46,885 bases of DNA from Streptomyces sp. NRRL S-31 (GCF_000718775.1 NZ_JOCB01000068.1:1-46885), one strand, 5' to 3'. Positions 1-8,504 are shown, counted from the first letter of the stretch. Made by a program: numbers and translations. The notes: a model not told the origin generated them from the letters alone.

Positions 1-1402
1 GGTCGTCGCGCGGGGGGGCGGGGTCGGGGGTGGGGGGCAGGCCGGGGAGGGTGGTGCGCAGGGCCGCGGCCAGGGTGTGGGCCGAGCCCGCCGTACCGGC
101 CAGGGCGCCCGCCACCAGGGAGCCGAACAGCTTGCGGCGCAGGGCCGTCGGGTCGTCGGTGATCAGGCGGCCCCCCAGGGCGGGCGGAGCGATGCCGTGG
201 CGGGCCAGCCGGGCGGGGCTGATCCGGATGTCGGCCAGGTCCCGGTAGACCAGGCGCACGGGCGTGCGGTCGGCCGCCAGGACCACCAGGAGGTTCTGGC
301 CGTGCGCCTCCAGGGCCACGCCCAGGTCCAGCAGCCGCAGGCCCACCGTCAGCGCCAGCCGGGTGAACGCGGCCAGCCACGCGGGCGACCGGGGCAGGGA
401 CGTGGTGGCGAGCGCGGCCACCGGCAGGACGTGTTCCCCAGGCGCCGCGTACACCCCCGGCGACTCGCGCAGCAGCGCGGCCAGGCCGGGGGAGCCGGCC
501 GTGACCGCCCCCAGCGTGCGGGTGACGTGCAGCAGCCCGCCGGTGCGCGCCGCCAGCTCCTCGCCGAGCGCGGTCAGCGGTGCCGCGGCCTCGACCGAGT
601 ACGCCGAGATGTCCCGCACCGACGACGTCAGCCGCGCGCTCAGCGCCGTCTTCACGTGCGGGCCGCCGGGCAGCGCCAGGGTGCGCAGCGACATCAGCGG
701 CCGGGCCGCGCGCCAGGCGTCGCAGGGCTGCTTGAGCACGTGCGCTGCCTGCCAGGGATGCACCGGCACCAGCAGCCGCCCGCCCGCCCGCAGCTCCGCC
801 GGCCAGTCCCCGGACACCAGGCACTCGTCCGCCGGCACCGGCACCGTCCCCAGCTCCACCACCGGCCCGTGCTCGGGTCCGTACGCCAGCTGGTCCGCCA
901 CCGAGAAGCCGGGCCGGGAACGGCAGCCCGGGTGGAACGGGTGCCCGTCGACAACCCGCCGCTCCCACGCCCAGTCCGCCTCCGGCCACTCCCGCGAATC
1001 GTCCCCGCCGGCCCGGGACAGCGCCAGCGAGGCCACGCTGTGCCCCAGCTCCGCCGCGAACGCGGAGCCGTGCGGCACCCGCAGGGCGGCCAGCAGCAGC
1101 GCCGGATCGTCGTACCGCTCCCGGTCCAGGAGCACGGCGCCGACGTACGCGCGCGTCGCGTACGGGTCCGCGCGCGGCCCGCGCAGGGTGCGGCCGTCGG
1201 CGAGGCGCAGCGCGAGGCCGTCGGCGTCCGGCGTCCTGCCGGTGACCCACGGCAGCGGCTCGTGGACCAGCGCCCGCCACAGCCGGGTCAGTACGGCGGC
1301 CCGGGCACCCGGCAGCTCCGCCGCGTACCGGGGCAGCAGGGCGGGCCGGACGGCCGCCAGCTCCTCGGCGATCTCGGTCTCGGCGGTACGGGCACGCTGC
1401 AC
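1..1402 (-). CDS. NIS siderophore synthetase, IucA/IucC family (C-terminus cut by window edge)
   Basis: Reading leftwards from a GTG at 1402-1400 (AGGAG about 8 bases upstream) the frame stays open to the window edge, giving 467 residues without a stop. The protein has hallmarks of the IucA/IucC NRPS-independent siderophore synthetases: VPVHPWQ in the middle, KTALSARLTSSVRD, and near the C-terminus EAHGQNLLVV and YRDLADIRIS. These enzymes adenylate a carboxylate (citrate or succinyl-type) and condense it with an amine or hydroxamate in the cytoplasm. Family members are usually 550-600 residues, so about 100 C-terminal residues are missing. It is divergent from a second synthetase with a 138-base gap, suggesting a shared promoter region. 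The substrate cannot be told from sequence. The family call is firm; the exact start is fairly sure. Confidence 0.88.
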   Translation of the reverse strand, partial: MQRARTAETEIAEELAAVRPALLPRYAAELPGARAAVLTRLWRALVHEPLPWVTGRTPDADGLALRLADGRTLRGPRADPYATRAYVGAVLLDRERYDDPALLLAALRVPHGSAFAAELGHSVASLALSRAGGDDSREWPEADWAWERRVVDGHPFHPGCRSRPGFSVADQLAYGPEHGPVVELGTVPVPADECLVSGDWPAELRAGGRLLVPVHPWQAAHVLKQPCDAWRAARPLMSLRTLALPGGPHVKTALSARLTSSVRDISAYSVEAAAPLTALGEELAARTGGLLHVTRTLGAVTAGSPGLAALLRESPGVYAAPGEHVLPVAALATTSLPRSPAWLAAFTRLALTVGLRLLDLGVALEAHGQNLLVVLAADRTPVRLVYRDLADIRISPARLARHGIAPPALGGRLITDDPTALRRKLFGSLVAGALAGTAGSAHTLAAALRTTLPGLPPTPDPAPPRDD

Positions 1403-1540
1403 GGTCGGCTCCTGGGGTAGGCGGGCACGGCACGATTGTCGGGGACCGCCGCGGACGGCGGCCATACTGATCGTCTCCGGCTCCCGGACGGCGCACCCGG
1501 CGTGCGCGGGGACGACCGCGAGCCCCTGGACGACGGACGA

Positions 1541-3055
1541 ATGGAACGCGTGGACCTCACACCCCCCACCGGCGAGGCCGGCTGCCGCGCCGACGCGTAC
1601 GCGTCGGCCCCGCTGCTCAACTGCCTGCTGCGAGAGGTCGCCGTGCCGCTCCCGGACGGCGCCGGCGACCGCCGCGCCCACCGGCTGCCGGACGGCCGGC
1701 TGCTGCGGGTGCGGGCCGGCCGGCGCCCCGCCGACCCCGAGTTGTACGGGGCCGGGGCCTGGCACCCGATCGGCCACCCGGAGCTGGTCAAACTGGTCGC
1801 CGAGGAGCTGCGCCGGCACACCGGGCTGCCCGGCGGCGACCTGCCCGCCGAGATGCTCGACAGCCGGGAGGCGGTCGCCGCCCTGCTCACCGCCCGCGCG
1901 CGGGCCACCCCGCCCGAGGACCCGTACCTGCGCTCCGAGCAGTCCCTGCTCATCGGCCACCCGTACCACCCGGCGCCCAAGGCGCGCGGCGGCGGCCCGG
2001 TCGCCTCCTGGCTGCCGTACGCCCCCGAGGCGCACGCCCGCTTCCCGCTGACGCTGCTCGGCGTCCGCGAGGACCAGGTGGCCGAGGAGGGCGACACCCG
2101 CGCGCTGGACGCCCTCGGCACGGCCCCGCCCGGCTACCGGCTGCTGCCCGCCCACCCCTGGCAGCTCGAGCTGGCCGGCCGCGACCTCGCGCCCGCGTTC
2201 GCCGACGGCCGGCTGCTGCGGCTCGGCACCACCGCGTCCGACACCTGGCCCACCGCCGCCGTCCGCACGGTGTACGAACCCGGCCGCGACCTGTTCCTGA
2301 AGTTCAGCCTGGACGTCCGCATCACCAACGACGTCCGCCGGCTGTGGCGCCACGACCTGCGCGGGCTCCGCCGCACCGACACCGCCGCCGGGCACGCCTT
2401 CGCGGCGATGGGCCCGCCCGCCGCCTGGCTCAGCGACCGCGGCTACCGCACCGCCGCCTTCGCCTTCGAGCAGCTGGCCGTGCTGGTCCGGGACGGGCTG
2501 CGCGGCCACCTCCTGCCGGGCGCCGTCCCGCTGCTCGCGGCGGGTCTCGCCGAGGGCTTCGCGGGCAGTCCGCTGGCCGCCGCCACCGATCCGGCCGGCT
2601 GGTGGGAGGCGTACCTGCGGCAGGTCGTACCGCCCGTGCTGACCGCCTTCGACGACCACGGGGTGGTCCTGGAGGCGCACCTCCAGAACACCCTGGTCGC
2701 CGTGGACGCGTCAGGCACCCCCGTGCAGGCCCTGTTCCGGGACGCCGAGGGCGCCAAGCTGCTGCCGGACGTGACGCGCGCCGCCGGCTGGGAGCGACTG
2801 GTGTACTGCCTGGTCGTCAACCACCTCTCGGAGATCGCCGGCGCCCTCGCCGACCACCACCCGGGTTTCGACCCCTGGCCCGCCGCCCGCCGCGAACTGG
2901 CCCGGCACGACCTGCCCGAGATCCCCGCCCTGCTGACCGCGCCCACGCTGCCCGGCAAGACGAACCTGCTGCTGCGCTGGACCGGCGCGGACGGCGCGGC
3001 CGCCCGCTACCAGCCACTGCCGAACCCCCTGGCACACCCCGCACCCGCCCCCTGA
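1541..3055 (+). CDS. NIS siderophore synthetase, IucA/IucC family
   Basis: A 504-residue protein starting at ATG 1541; an open frame continues 35 codons upstream but overlaps the promoter region of the divergent gene. It shows the family motifs GHPYHPAPKAR (residues about 140-150, nucleotide-binding region), LPAHPWQ, KFSLDVRITNDVRR and EAHLQNTLV. The reaction is ATP-dependent amide or ester formation on a carboxylate during siderophore assembly. Two non-identical synthetases side by side usually act in sequence on the two ends of one scaffold. No transporter, no hydroxamate-forming monooxygenase and no recognisable DmdR/IdeR iron box are seen between or after them, so the remaining pathway genes, if any, lie left of the window. 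It is somewhat shorter than usual for the family. Confidence 0.87.
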   Translation: MERVDLTPPTGEAGCRADAYASAPLLNCLLREVAVPLPDGAGDRRAHRLPDGRLLRVRAGRRPADPELYGAGAWHPIGHPELVKLVAEELRRHTGLPGGDLPAEMLDSREAVAALLTARARATPPEDPYLRSEQSLLIGHPYHPAPKARGGGPVASWLPYAPEAHARFPLTLLGVREDQVAEEGDTRALDALGTAPPGYRLLPAHPWQLELAGRDLAPAFADGRLLRLGTTASDTWPTAAVRTVYEPGRDLFLKFSLDVRITNDVRRLWRHDLRGLRRTDTAAGHAFAAMGPPAAWLSDRGYRTAAFAFEQLAVLVRDGLRGHLLPGAVPLLAAGLAEGFAGSPLAAATDPAGWWEAYLRQVVPPVLTAFDDHGVVLEAHLQNTLVAVDASGTPVQALFRDAEGAKLLPDVTRAAGWERLVYCLVVNHLSEIAGALADHHPGFDPWPAARRELARHDLPEIPALLTAPTLPGKTNLLLRWTGADGAAARYQPLPNPLAHPAPAP

Positions 3056-3353
3056 CCCGCCGTGGGCCGCCCGGTACGCCGCGGTCGGACCATCACCACG
3101 TGTCGCCCGTCCACACCGAGATGGCTGCGGCACCCCGCCGGGCGGCCAGTCTCGTGCCCCGGAGGGATTCCTCCTCGGCTGTCACGCTTGGTTACTATGC
3201 TCACTTCAGGCCGGTGGCCGCAGGCAGGGGTCGCACCGCCATCGACGGACCGCTGGGGAGTGAGGGAGACGAGCGTGCCAGCCGGAACTCCCCGACTTCT
3301 CCCGAGGGCCGGTCGTGGACGTTCCCCCGGATCGGAACCCCTTGGAGGTGGCC
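3056..3353. other. Intergenic region before the hipA-like gene
   Basis: About 300 bases without a convincing gene. It includes an A/T-richer patch with TACTAT at 3193-3198 that could be a -10 element for the downstream leader peptide/hipA-like transcript, but no good -35 is evident. Otherwise nothing is recognised. Confidence 0.4.
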
Positions 3354-3398
3354 ATGAAACGCAAGGCCGATGAGTGGCGGAGCCTTCGAACATGCTGA
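3354..3398 (+). CDS. Candidate 14-residue leader peptide overlapping the hipA-like start
   Basis: The best Shine-Dalgarno sequence of this region (TTGGAGGT, about 3343-3350) is placed for an ATG at 3354, not for the kinase gene. That ATG opens a 14-codon frame (MKRKADEWRSLRTC) whose TGA stop (3396-3398) overlaps the kinase ATG (3392) in the string ATGCTGA. The arrangement is typical of translational coupling: ribosomes ending on the leader could restart on the kinase gene. The peptide is strongly basic at its start. Whether it is made, or acts as an attenuator, is inference. Confidence 0.45.
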   Translation: MKRKADEWRSLRTC

Positions 3399-4306
3399 GG
3401 GAAGTCTCCGCGACCCGGTACGTCGAACCCTTGCGATCCGGCGGCTCCGTCCCCGGAGTCGTCGAGGCCGACGATCTCGGCACGTACGTCGTGAAGTTCA
3501 CCGGCTCTGCGCAGGGCCACAAGGCGCTGGTCGCCGAGATCATCGTCGGGGAGCTCGCCCGCGCGCTCGGCCTGCGCTTCCCGGAACTCGTCCTGGTCCA
3601 CTTCGACCCGGCCATCGCCGCCGCCGAGCCGCACCAGGAGGTGCGCGAGCTGCACAGCGCCAGCGCGGGCGTCAACCTGGGCATGGACTATCTGCCCGGC
3701 GCCCGGGACTTCACCCCGGAGATCGCCCGGACCTTCCCGGTGGACCCGCTGGAGGCCGGCCGGATCGTCTGGCTGGACGCGCTGACCGCCAACGTCGACC
3801 GTACGGTGCACAGCTCCAACCTGATGGTGTGGCCGAACCTCGGCACCGCGCCCACGCGCCTGTGGCTCATCGACCACGGCGCCGCCCTCGTCTTCCACCA
3901 CCGCTGGGACGCCACGGACCCGGGCCGGAAGTACGACTTCCGGCACCACGCCCTCGGCCTCTACGGCCCGGACGTGCGGGCCGCCGACGCCGAACTGGCG
4001 CCCCGGGTGACCGAGGAGCTGCTGCGCCGGATCGTCGCCGAGGTGCCGGACGCCTGGCTCGCCGAGGACGCCGGGTTCGCCACCCCCGACGACGTCCGCG
4101 ACGCCTACGTCGGCTATCTGCTGGACCGCGTCCGGCGCTCGCCGGAGTGGCTGCCCACCGACTTCCCGAGCCGCGAGGAGCTGGCCGCCGAGGAGGCCGC
4201 CCGCACGGCGAAGACGCAGGCGGGCCGCCCGGACTGGCTGAAGCGGGTCCCCGACCTGCACGGCAAGCCGGCGGCGCAGCAGGACTGGTCGGTGCACCTG
4301 GGCTGA
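3392..4306 (+). CDS. HipA-like kinase-domain protein
   Basis: A 304-residue protein beginning MLREVSATRYV at ATG 3392 (GGAG 9 bases upstream); a GTG at 3374 in the same frame would add six residues but is less well supported. The sequence resembles the single-gene HipA-like kinase family of actinobacteria. It has an N-terminal lobe with GTYVVKFTGSAQGHKALVAE (a Lys in the ATP-binding position), WLDALTANVDRT as the catalytic-loop counterpart (D-N-R order) and LWLIDHGAAL as the metal-binding Asp motif. No hipB-type antitoxin gene is adjacent, so a classical toxin-antitoxin role is not supported. Substrate unknown. It is convergent with malate synthase across a strong hairpin. Confidence 0.7.
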   Translation: MLREVSATRYVEPLRSGGSVPGVVEADDLGTYVVKFTGSAQGHKALVAEIIVGELARALGLRFPELVLVHFDPAIAAAEPHQEVRELHSASAGVNLGMDYLPGARDFTPEIARTFPVDPLEAGRIVWLDALTANVDRTVHSSNLMVWPNLGTAPTRLWLIDHGAALVFHHRWDATDPGRKYDFRHHALGLYGPDVRAADAELAPRVTEELLRRIVAEVPDAWLAEDAGFATPDDVRDAYVGYLLDRVRRSPEWLPTDFPSREELAAEEAARTAKTQAGRPDWLKRVPDLHGKPAAQQDWSVHLG

Positions 4307-4424
4307 GGCCGCCAAGGCCCCGGCCCGGCGGCGCGAGGCGCCGCCGGACGGTCCGCCGGCCGGGTCGCTCGGCCGCACCGCCGAGGGGCGCCGCCGCCGC
4401 GGACCGCCCGCTCACGACGCGGCA

Positions 4425-4454
4425 CGCCCCCGGCACCCACGGGTGCCGGGGGCG
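4425..4454. terminator. Bidirectional hairpin terminator between hipA-like and malate synthase genes
   Basis: Perfect 14-bp inverted repeat CGCCCCCGGCACCC (4425-4438) / GGGTGCCGGGGGCG (4441-4454), located between the two convergent stop codons (4306 and 4470). No long T-run follows, as is common in Streptomyces. Confidence 0.75.
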
Positions 4455-4469
4455 TCGCGGTGGGCGGGA

Positions 4470-6095
4470 TCAGCCGCGCAGCTGCCGGTACGCCGGCAGG
4501 GTCAGGAAGTCGGCGTAGTCCTCGTCCAGGGCCACCTGGAGCAGCAGGTCGTGCGCCTGCTGCCAGTGTCCGGCCGCGAACGCCTCCTCGCCGATCTCCT
4601 TGCGGATGGCGTCGAGTTCCTCGGCGGCGACCTTGCGGGCCAGCTCCGGCGTGGCCGTGGCGCCGTTCTCGAACTCGACGCCCGCGTTGATCCACTGCCA
4701 GATCTGCGAGCGGGAGATCTCGGCGGTGGCCGCGTCCTCCATCAGGTTGAAGATGGCGACCGCGCCGAGCCCGCGCAGCCAGGCCTCGATGTACCGGATG
4801 CCGACCTGCACGGCGTTGACCAGGCCCGGGTACGTCGGCTTCGCGTCCAGCGAGTCGATCGCGATCAGGTCGGCGGCCTCGACGCGCACGTCCTCGCGCA
4901 GCCGGTCCTTCTGGTTCGGCCTGTCCCCGAGGACCTTGTCGAAGGACTCCATGGCGATCGGCACCAGGTCGGGGTGGGCGACCCAGGAGCCGTCGAATCC
5001 GTCGTTCGCCTCGCGGTCCTTGTCGGCGCGGACCTTCTCGAACGCGACCTTGTTGACCTCCGGGTCCCTGCGGGAGGGGATGAAGGCCGCCATGCCGCCG
5101 ATGGCGTGCGCGCCGCGCTTGTGGCAGGTGCGGACGAGCAGTTCGGTGTAGGCCCGCATGAACGGGGCGGTCATGGTGACGGCGTTGCGGTCCGGCAGGA
5201 CGAACTTGGCGCCGCCGTCCCGGAAGTTCTTCACGATGGAGAACAGGTAGTCCCAGCGGCCCGCGTTCAGCCCGGAGGCGTGGTCGCGGAGTTCGTAGAG
5301 GATCTCCTCCATCTCGTACGCGGCCGTGATGGTCTCGATCAGCACGGTGGCGCGGACGGTGCCCTGCGGGATGCCGACGTAGTCCTGCGCGAAGACGAAC
5401 ACGTCGTTCCACAGGCGGGCTTCGAGGTGCGACTCGGTCTTCGGCAGGTAGAAGTACGGGCCCTTGCCGAGGTCGAGCAGCCGCTGGGCGTTGTGGAAGA
5501 AGTACAGGCCGAAGTCGACCAGGGCGCCCGGCACCGGGCGGCCGTCGGCGTCGGTGAGGTGCCGCTCGTCCAGGTGCCAGCCGCGCGGCCGCATGACGAC
5601 GGTCGCCAGCTCCTCGGCGGGTCGCAGGGCGTACGACTTGCCGGTGCGCTCGTCGGTGAAGTCGATGTTCCGGGTGTAGGCGTCGATCAGGTTGGCCTGG
5701 CCGAGGACGACGTTCTCCCAGGTCGGCGCGGAGGCGTCCTCGAAGTCGGCGAGCCAGACCCGCGCGCCCGAGTTGAGCGCGTTGATGGTCATCTTGCGGT
5801 CGGTGGGGCCGGTGATCTCGACGCGCCGGTCGTTCAGCGCGGCCGGGGCCGGGGCGACCCGCCAGGAGTCGTCCGCGCGGATCGCGGCCGTCTCCGGCAG
5901 GAAGTCGAGCGTGGAGGTGCGGGCGATCTCGGCGCGGCGCTCGGCCCGGCGGGCCAGGAGTTCGTCACGGCGCGGGGTGAACCGCCGGTGCAGCTCCGCC
6001 ACGAAGGCGAGCGCCGCGTCCGTGAGGACCTCTTCCTGCCGGGGCAGGGGCTCGGCGTCGACGATGGCCAGCGGGGACGGCGCTGGTGCGGACAT
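4470..6095 (-). CDS. aceB: Malate synthase (aceB family)
   Basis: A 541-residue cytoplasmic enzyme condensing glyoxylate with acetyl-CoA to malate. Its length is that of the malate synthase A family. Recognisable family stretches are [28 protein letters not shown] (with the catalytic-region Arg), [57 protein letters not shown] and [16 protein letters not shown] start at 6095 with GAAGGAAG upstream. It lies near the allantoin genes; allantoin breakdown yields glyoxylate, and this enzyme would assimilate it. The promoter region carries a TTCC-N7-GGAA site like one before allantoinase, suggesting common control by the nearby IclR regulator. In S. coelicolor the corresponding gene is, from memory, SCO6243, an AllR target. 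Confidence 0.95.
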   Translation of the reverse strand: MSAPAPSPLAIVDAEPLPRQEEVLTDAALAFVAELHRRFTPRRDELLARRAERRAEIARTSTLDFLPETAAIRADDSWRVAPAPAALNDRRVEITGPTDRKMTINALNSGARVWLADFEDASAPTWENVVLGQANLIDAYTRNIDFTDERTGKSYALRPAEELATVVMRPRGWHLDERHLTDADGRPVPGALVDFGLYFFHNAQRLLDLGKGPYFYLPKTESHLEARLWNDVFVFAQDYVGIPQGTVRATVLIETITAAYEMEEILYELRDHASGLNAGRWDYLFSIVKNFRDGGAKFVLPDRNAVTMTAPFMRAYTELLVRTCHKRGAHAIGGMAAFIPSRRDPEVNKVAFEKVRADKDREANDGFDGSWVAHPDLVPIAMESFDKVLGDRPNQKDRLREDVRVEAADLIAIDSLDAKPTYPGLVNAVQVGIRYIEAWLRGLGAVAIFNLMEDAATAEISRSQIWQWINAGVEFENGATATPELARKVAAEELDAIRKEIGEEAFAAGHWQQAHDLLLQVALDEDYADFLTLPAYRQLRG

Positions 6096-6198
6096 GAGCT
6101 GTCACTTCCTTCAGCGGTGGCACCGGGTGCCAAGTGGCGCGAATAGGGCAGACAGCGCCCGCTGTGCGGTCGGACGCTTCTGAGCAGTGGATAGTAGT

Positions 6199-6213
6199 TT
6201 CCTCATCGTGGAA
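6199..6213. promoter_or_regulatory. Candidate AllR operator upstream of malate synthase
   Basis: TTCC-TCATCGT-GGAA inverted repeat, 104 bases before the malate synthase start, in an unusually A/T-rich stretch. It shares TTCC-N5-GTGGAA-N2-TC with the site at 8402-8416 in the allR-allB intergenic region. Assignment to AllR is inference from the shared motif and the known regulon of AllR in S. coelicolor. Confidence 0.55.
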
Positions 6214-6257
6214 CTTCAATGGTTTGTTGATGTCGAGAATCTCTGGGTCGAGGGAAG

Positions 6258-6275
6258 GTGGCGCCGGGTGCCACC
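6258..6275 (-). terminator. Possible terminator of the MobA-like gene
   Basis: Imperfect inverted repeat of the form GTGGC...GCCAC, just after the stop codon at 6280 on the minus strand. It precedes the malate synthase promoter region, so it would prevent read-through. Confidence 0.35.
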
Positions 6276-6279
6276 CCGC

Positions 6280-6888
6280 TCACTCAAGGTGGCCCAGATC
6301 GGCCTCGGTGTCGATGTCGTAGGGCTCGGCGACGTCGGCGCACTCCACGAGCCGGATCTCCGCCGCGTGCGCCTTCAGGTAGGTCCGCGCCCCGCGGTCC
6401 CCGGTCGCCTCCCGGGCCATGCCCGCCCAGTGCGCGGCGCCGAACAGCACGGGATGCCCGCGCACCCCGTCGTAGGCGGCCGAGACCAGCGACCCCTCGT
6501 CCTCGAACGCCCCGAGCACCCGGGCCACCGCGGCCGGTCCGATACCGGGCTGGTCCACCAGGCCGACCAGGGCCGCGCGCGCCCCCGTGCCGGCCAGCGA
6601 GGCCAGCCCGGCGCGCAGCGAGGAGCCCATGCCCTGCGCCCAGTCGGGGTTGTCCACCAGCACGCAGCCGTCCAGTTCGGCGCGGGCGCGCACCTCGTCC
6701 GACCGGGCGCCCAGCACCACGTGGACGCGCCCGCACCCGGCCGCGCGCAGCACCCCGGCCGCGTGTTCCACCAGGGGCCGCCCCCGGTGCGTCAGCAGCG
6801 CCTTGGGGCGTCCGCCGAGCCGTCTGCCGCCGCCGGCCGCGAGCAGCAGCCCCGCGACGTCCCGCTGAAGATCCCGGTTGTCCGTCAT
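6280..6888 (-). CDS. MobA-like NTP transferase (molybdenum cofactor nucleotidyltransferase family)
   Basis: A 202-residue protein starting at ATG 6888 (CAGGA upstream). The N-terminal LLLAAGGGRRLGGRPKALL is the LAAGxSxRxGxxK nucleotide-binding signature of MobA/MocA-type transferases, followed by VHVVLGARSDEVR, NPDWAQGMGSSL and GLVDQPGIGP, the metal-binding region; IDTEADL is at the C-terminus. MocA-like enzymes make the cytidine dinucleotide form of molybdenum cofactor for xanthine dehydrogenase-type hydroxylases. Placement between malate synthase and the allantoin genes fits a role in purine degradation, since xanthine dehydrogenase produces urate upstream of allantoin. That link is inference, as no dehydrogenase gene is in the window. 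Confidence 0.8.
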   Translation of the reverse strand: MTDNRDLQRDVAGLLLAAGGGRRLGGRPKALLTHRGRPLVEHAAGVLRAAGCGRVHVVLGARSDEVRARAELDGCVLVDNPDWAQGMGSSLRAGLASLAGTGARAALVGLVDQPGIGPAAVARVLGAFEDEGSLVSAAYDGVRGHPVLFGAAHWAGMAREATGDRGARTYLKAHAAEIRLVECADVAEPYDIDTEADLGHLE

Positions 6889-7033
6889 GGGTCCTGCATA
6901 CCCGACGGCGCCGGGACCGACCGGTTTTCCGCCACCGGTTCCGTTGGGCTGAATTTCGGTCCGCGCTGTGGCGCTCCCGCGCGGGGTGGCGTTTACTGAC
7001 CCGCGCACGAGGGCGTTCCGAGGGGGGAGGGCT

Positions 7034-7342
7034 GTGTTGCGGAGCTTGGGGCAGGCGCCGGTGACCGGCAGCGACGAGGACCCGAGGGTGGCGGAACTGC
7101 GGAGCGCGGTGTCCCGGCTGCGCCGTCAGCTCGCCGCGCTGCCGGCGGACTTCCCCGACCGGACGATAGCCGAGGACGAGCTGGCGGCCCTGGCGGCGAT
7201 GGCCGCGAGCGGCCTGCCGGAGATCCCGCGCCTGCGCGGCTCCCTGCTGCTGATCGCCGGGGCGATCGGCTCGATGAGCGCGCTGGCCCGGGGCCTGTCA
7301 CAGGTGCGCGACGCGGTGAACCTGTTCGGCGACAGGCCCTAG
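7034..7342 (+). CDS. Small conserved actinobacterial protein (DUF5955-like)
   Basis: A 102-residue protein from GTG 7034, chosen because GGGGGGAGG ends 4 bases before it; 22 extra in-frame codons upstream lack a ribosome site. The sequence is helical and charged in the first half (RVAELRSAVSRLRRQLAALP), has an acidic EDELAALAAM segment, then a hydrophobic LLLIAGAIGSMSAL stretch. It resembles small Streptomyces proteins annotated DUF5955, from memory. No signal peptide. Function unknown. It is convergent with allR. Confidence 0.65.
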   Translation: MLRSLGQAPVTGSDEDPRVAELRSAVSRLRRQLAALPADFPDRTIAEDELAALAAMAASGLPEIPRLRGSLLLIAGAIGSMSALARGLSQVRDAVNLFGDRP

Positions 7343-7445
7343 GGAGCCCTGGCGAAGCCCTGGGGAAGGGCAGTGGCGCACGCGCGGTCCAGGGCGGTGA
7401 CGCACGGACCAGGGTCCCGGCGGCGCCGGCCCGGCTCCGGGCGTG

Positions 7446-7492
7446 CGAGTCGCCCGCCACGGCCGCGTCGGGCGACTCGGCCGTGGCGGGCG
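7446..7492. terminator. Two mutually exclusive hairpins between convergent genes
   Basis: An 11-bp perfect inverted repeat pairs 7446-7456 with 7469-7479. A 14-bp perfect one pairs 7451-7464 with 7479-7492. They share 7451-7456 and base 7479, so only one can form at a time. They lie between the stops of the small protein gene (7342) and allR (7504), so a bidirectional terminator is the simplest role. Confidence 0.6.
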
Positions 7493-7503
7493 CCGTGGGC
7501 CGG

Positions 7504-8301
7504 TCAGCCCTGGTTCTGGCTGACCAGCGCGGCGGACAGTTCGCGGGCGACCTGCTGGAGGACCGGCACGATCCGCTCCGTGGCCGTCTCCGTGACCCGT
7601 CCCGCCGGTCCGGAGATGGAGATGGCGGCCGCCGTGGGGGAGTCGGGCACGGACACCGCGAGGCACCGCACCCCGATCTCCTGCTCGTTGTCGTCGACGG
7701 CGTACCCCGCCTGCCGTACCTCCGCCAGCGCGGCGAGGAACCCCTCCGGCGTGGTGATGGTCTTCTCGGTCGCCGCGGGCATGCCGGTCCGGGACAGCAG
7801 CGCCCGCACCTCCGCGTCCGGCACCCCCGCCAGCAGCGCCTTGCCCACACCGGTCGAGTGCGGCAGCACCCGCCGGCCGACCTCGGTGAACATCCGCATG
7901 GAGTGCTTGGAGGGCACCTGGGCGACGTAGACGATCTCGTCGCCGTCGAGCAGCGCCATGTTCGCGGTCTCGCCGGTCTCCTCCACCAGCCGGGCCAGGT
8001 ACGGCCGCGCCCAGGTGCCGAGCAGCCGGGACGCGGACTCGCCGAGCCGGATCAGCCGGGGCCCGAGCGCGTACCGCCGGTTGGCCTGCTGCCGTACGTA
8101 GCCGCAGGCGACCAGCGTGCGCATCAGCCGGTGGATGGTCGGCAGCGGCAGTCCGCTGGCCGCGGACAGCTCGCTCAATCCCACCTCGCCGCCCGCGTCC
8201 GCCATCCGCTCGAGCAGGTCGAAGGCGCGCTCCAGGGACTGCACCCCACCGGCGGCGGAGGGCTTGGCGGAGTCGGTGGCGCTGGCGCTGGACGTCGGCA
8301 C
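7504..8301 (-). CDS. allR: IclR-family repressor of allantoin utilisation (AllR-like)
   Basis: A 265-residue regulator from GTG 8301 (AAAGGAA upstream). Residues about 18-80 form the IclR winged helix (GGVQSLERAFDLLERM, LSELSAASGLPLPTIHRLMRTLVACGYV). The rest is the effector-binding domain with GETANMALLDGDEIVYVAQVPS, HSTGVGKALLAG and GYAVDDNEQEIGVRCLAV. Divergent from allantoinase with 284 bases between. In S. coelicolor the regulator at this address (SCO6246, from memory) is AllR, which represses the allantoin genes and malate synthase and is released by allantoic acid or glyoxylate-type effectors. The symbol rests on this synteny plus the family match. Confidence 0.88.
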   Translation of the reverse strand: MPTSSASATDSAKPSAAGGVQSLERAFDLLERMADAGGEVGLSELSAASGLPLPTIHRLMRTLVACGYVRQQANRRYALGPRLIRLGESASRLLGTWARPYLARLVEETGETANMALLDGDEIVYVAQVPSKHSMRMFTEVGRRVLPHSTGVGKALLAGVPDAEVRALLSRTGMPAATEKTITTPEGFLAALAEVRQAGYAVDDNEQEIGVRCLAVSVPDSPTAAAISISGPAGRVTETATERIVPVLQQVARELSAALVSQNQG

Positions 8302-8391
8302 GGCGCGTTCCTTTCGGGGCTGGCGGGAGGGCAGAAGCCTACCCGGCAGCCGGTTGACTCCCTGCTTGTACATAGCTACGTTCTGCTTGCT

Positions 8392-8416
8392 GGAATTCTA
8401 ATTCCGCTTTGTGGAA
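8392..8416. promoter_or_regulatory. Overlapping palindromes in the allR-allB intergenic region (candidate AllR operator)
   Basis: GGAATT-CT-AATTCC (8392-8405) overlaps TTCC-GCTTTGT-GGAA (8402-8416). The latter has the same TTCC-N5-GTGGAA-N2-TC form as the site before malate synthase. It sits between the divergent allR and allantoinase genes, where autoregulation and allB control could both occur. Confidence 0.55.
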
Positions 8417-8504
8417 ACGTCCAGGGGTTCACGCTGCCTTCGTGTGCCCGCGTGGTGTCCAAAAGTGTGCCCCTTGACGGTCGGGAAGCGGGAGTGAACA
8501 CTCC

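Noticed and set aside
3392..4306. HipBA toxin-antitoxin module
   Set aside because: The kinase belongs to a stand-alone HipA-like family and no HipB-like DNA-binding gene is adjacent; the upstream ORF has only 14 codons.
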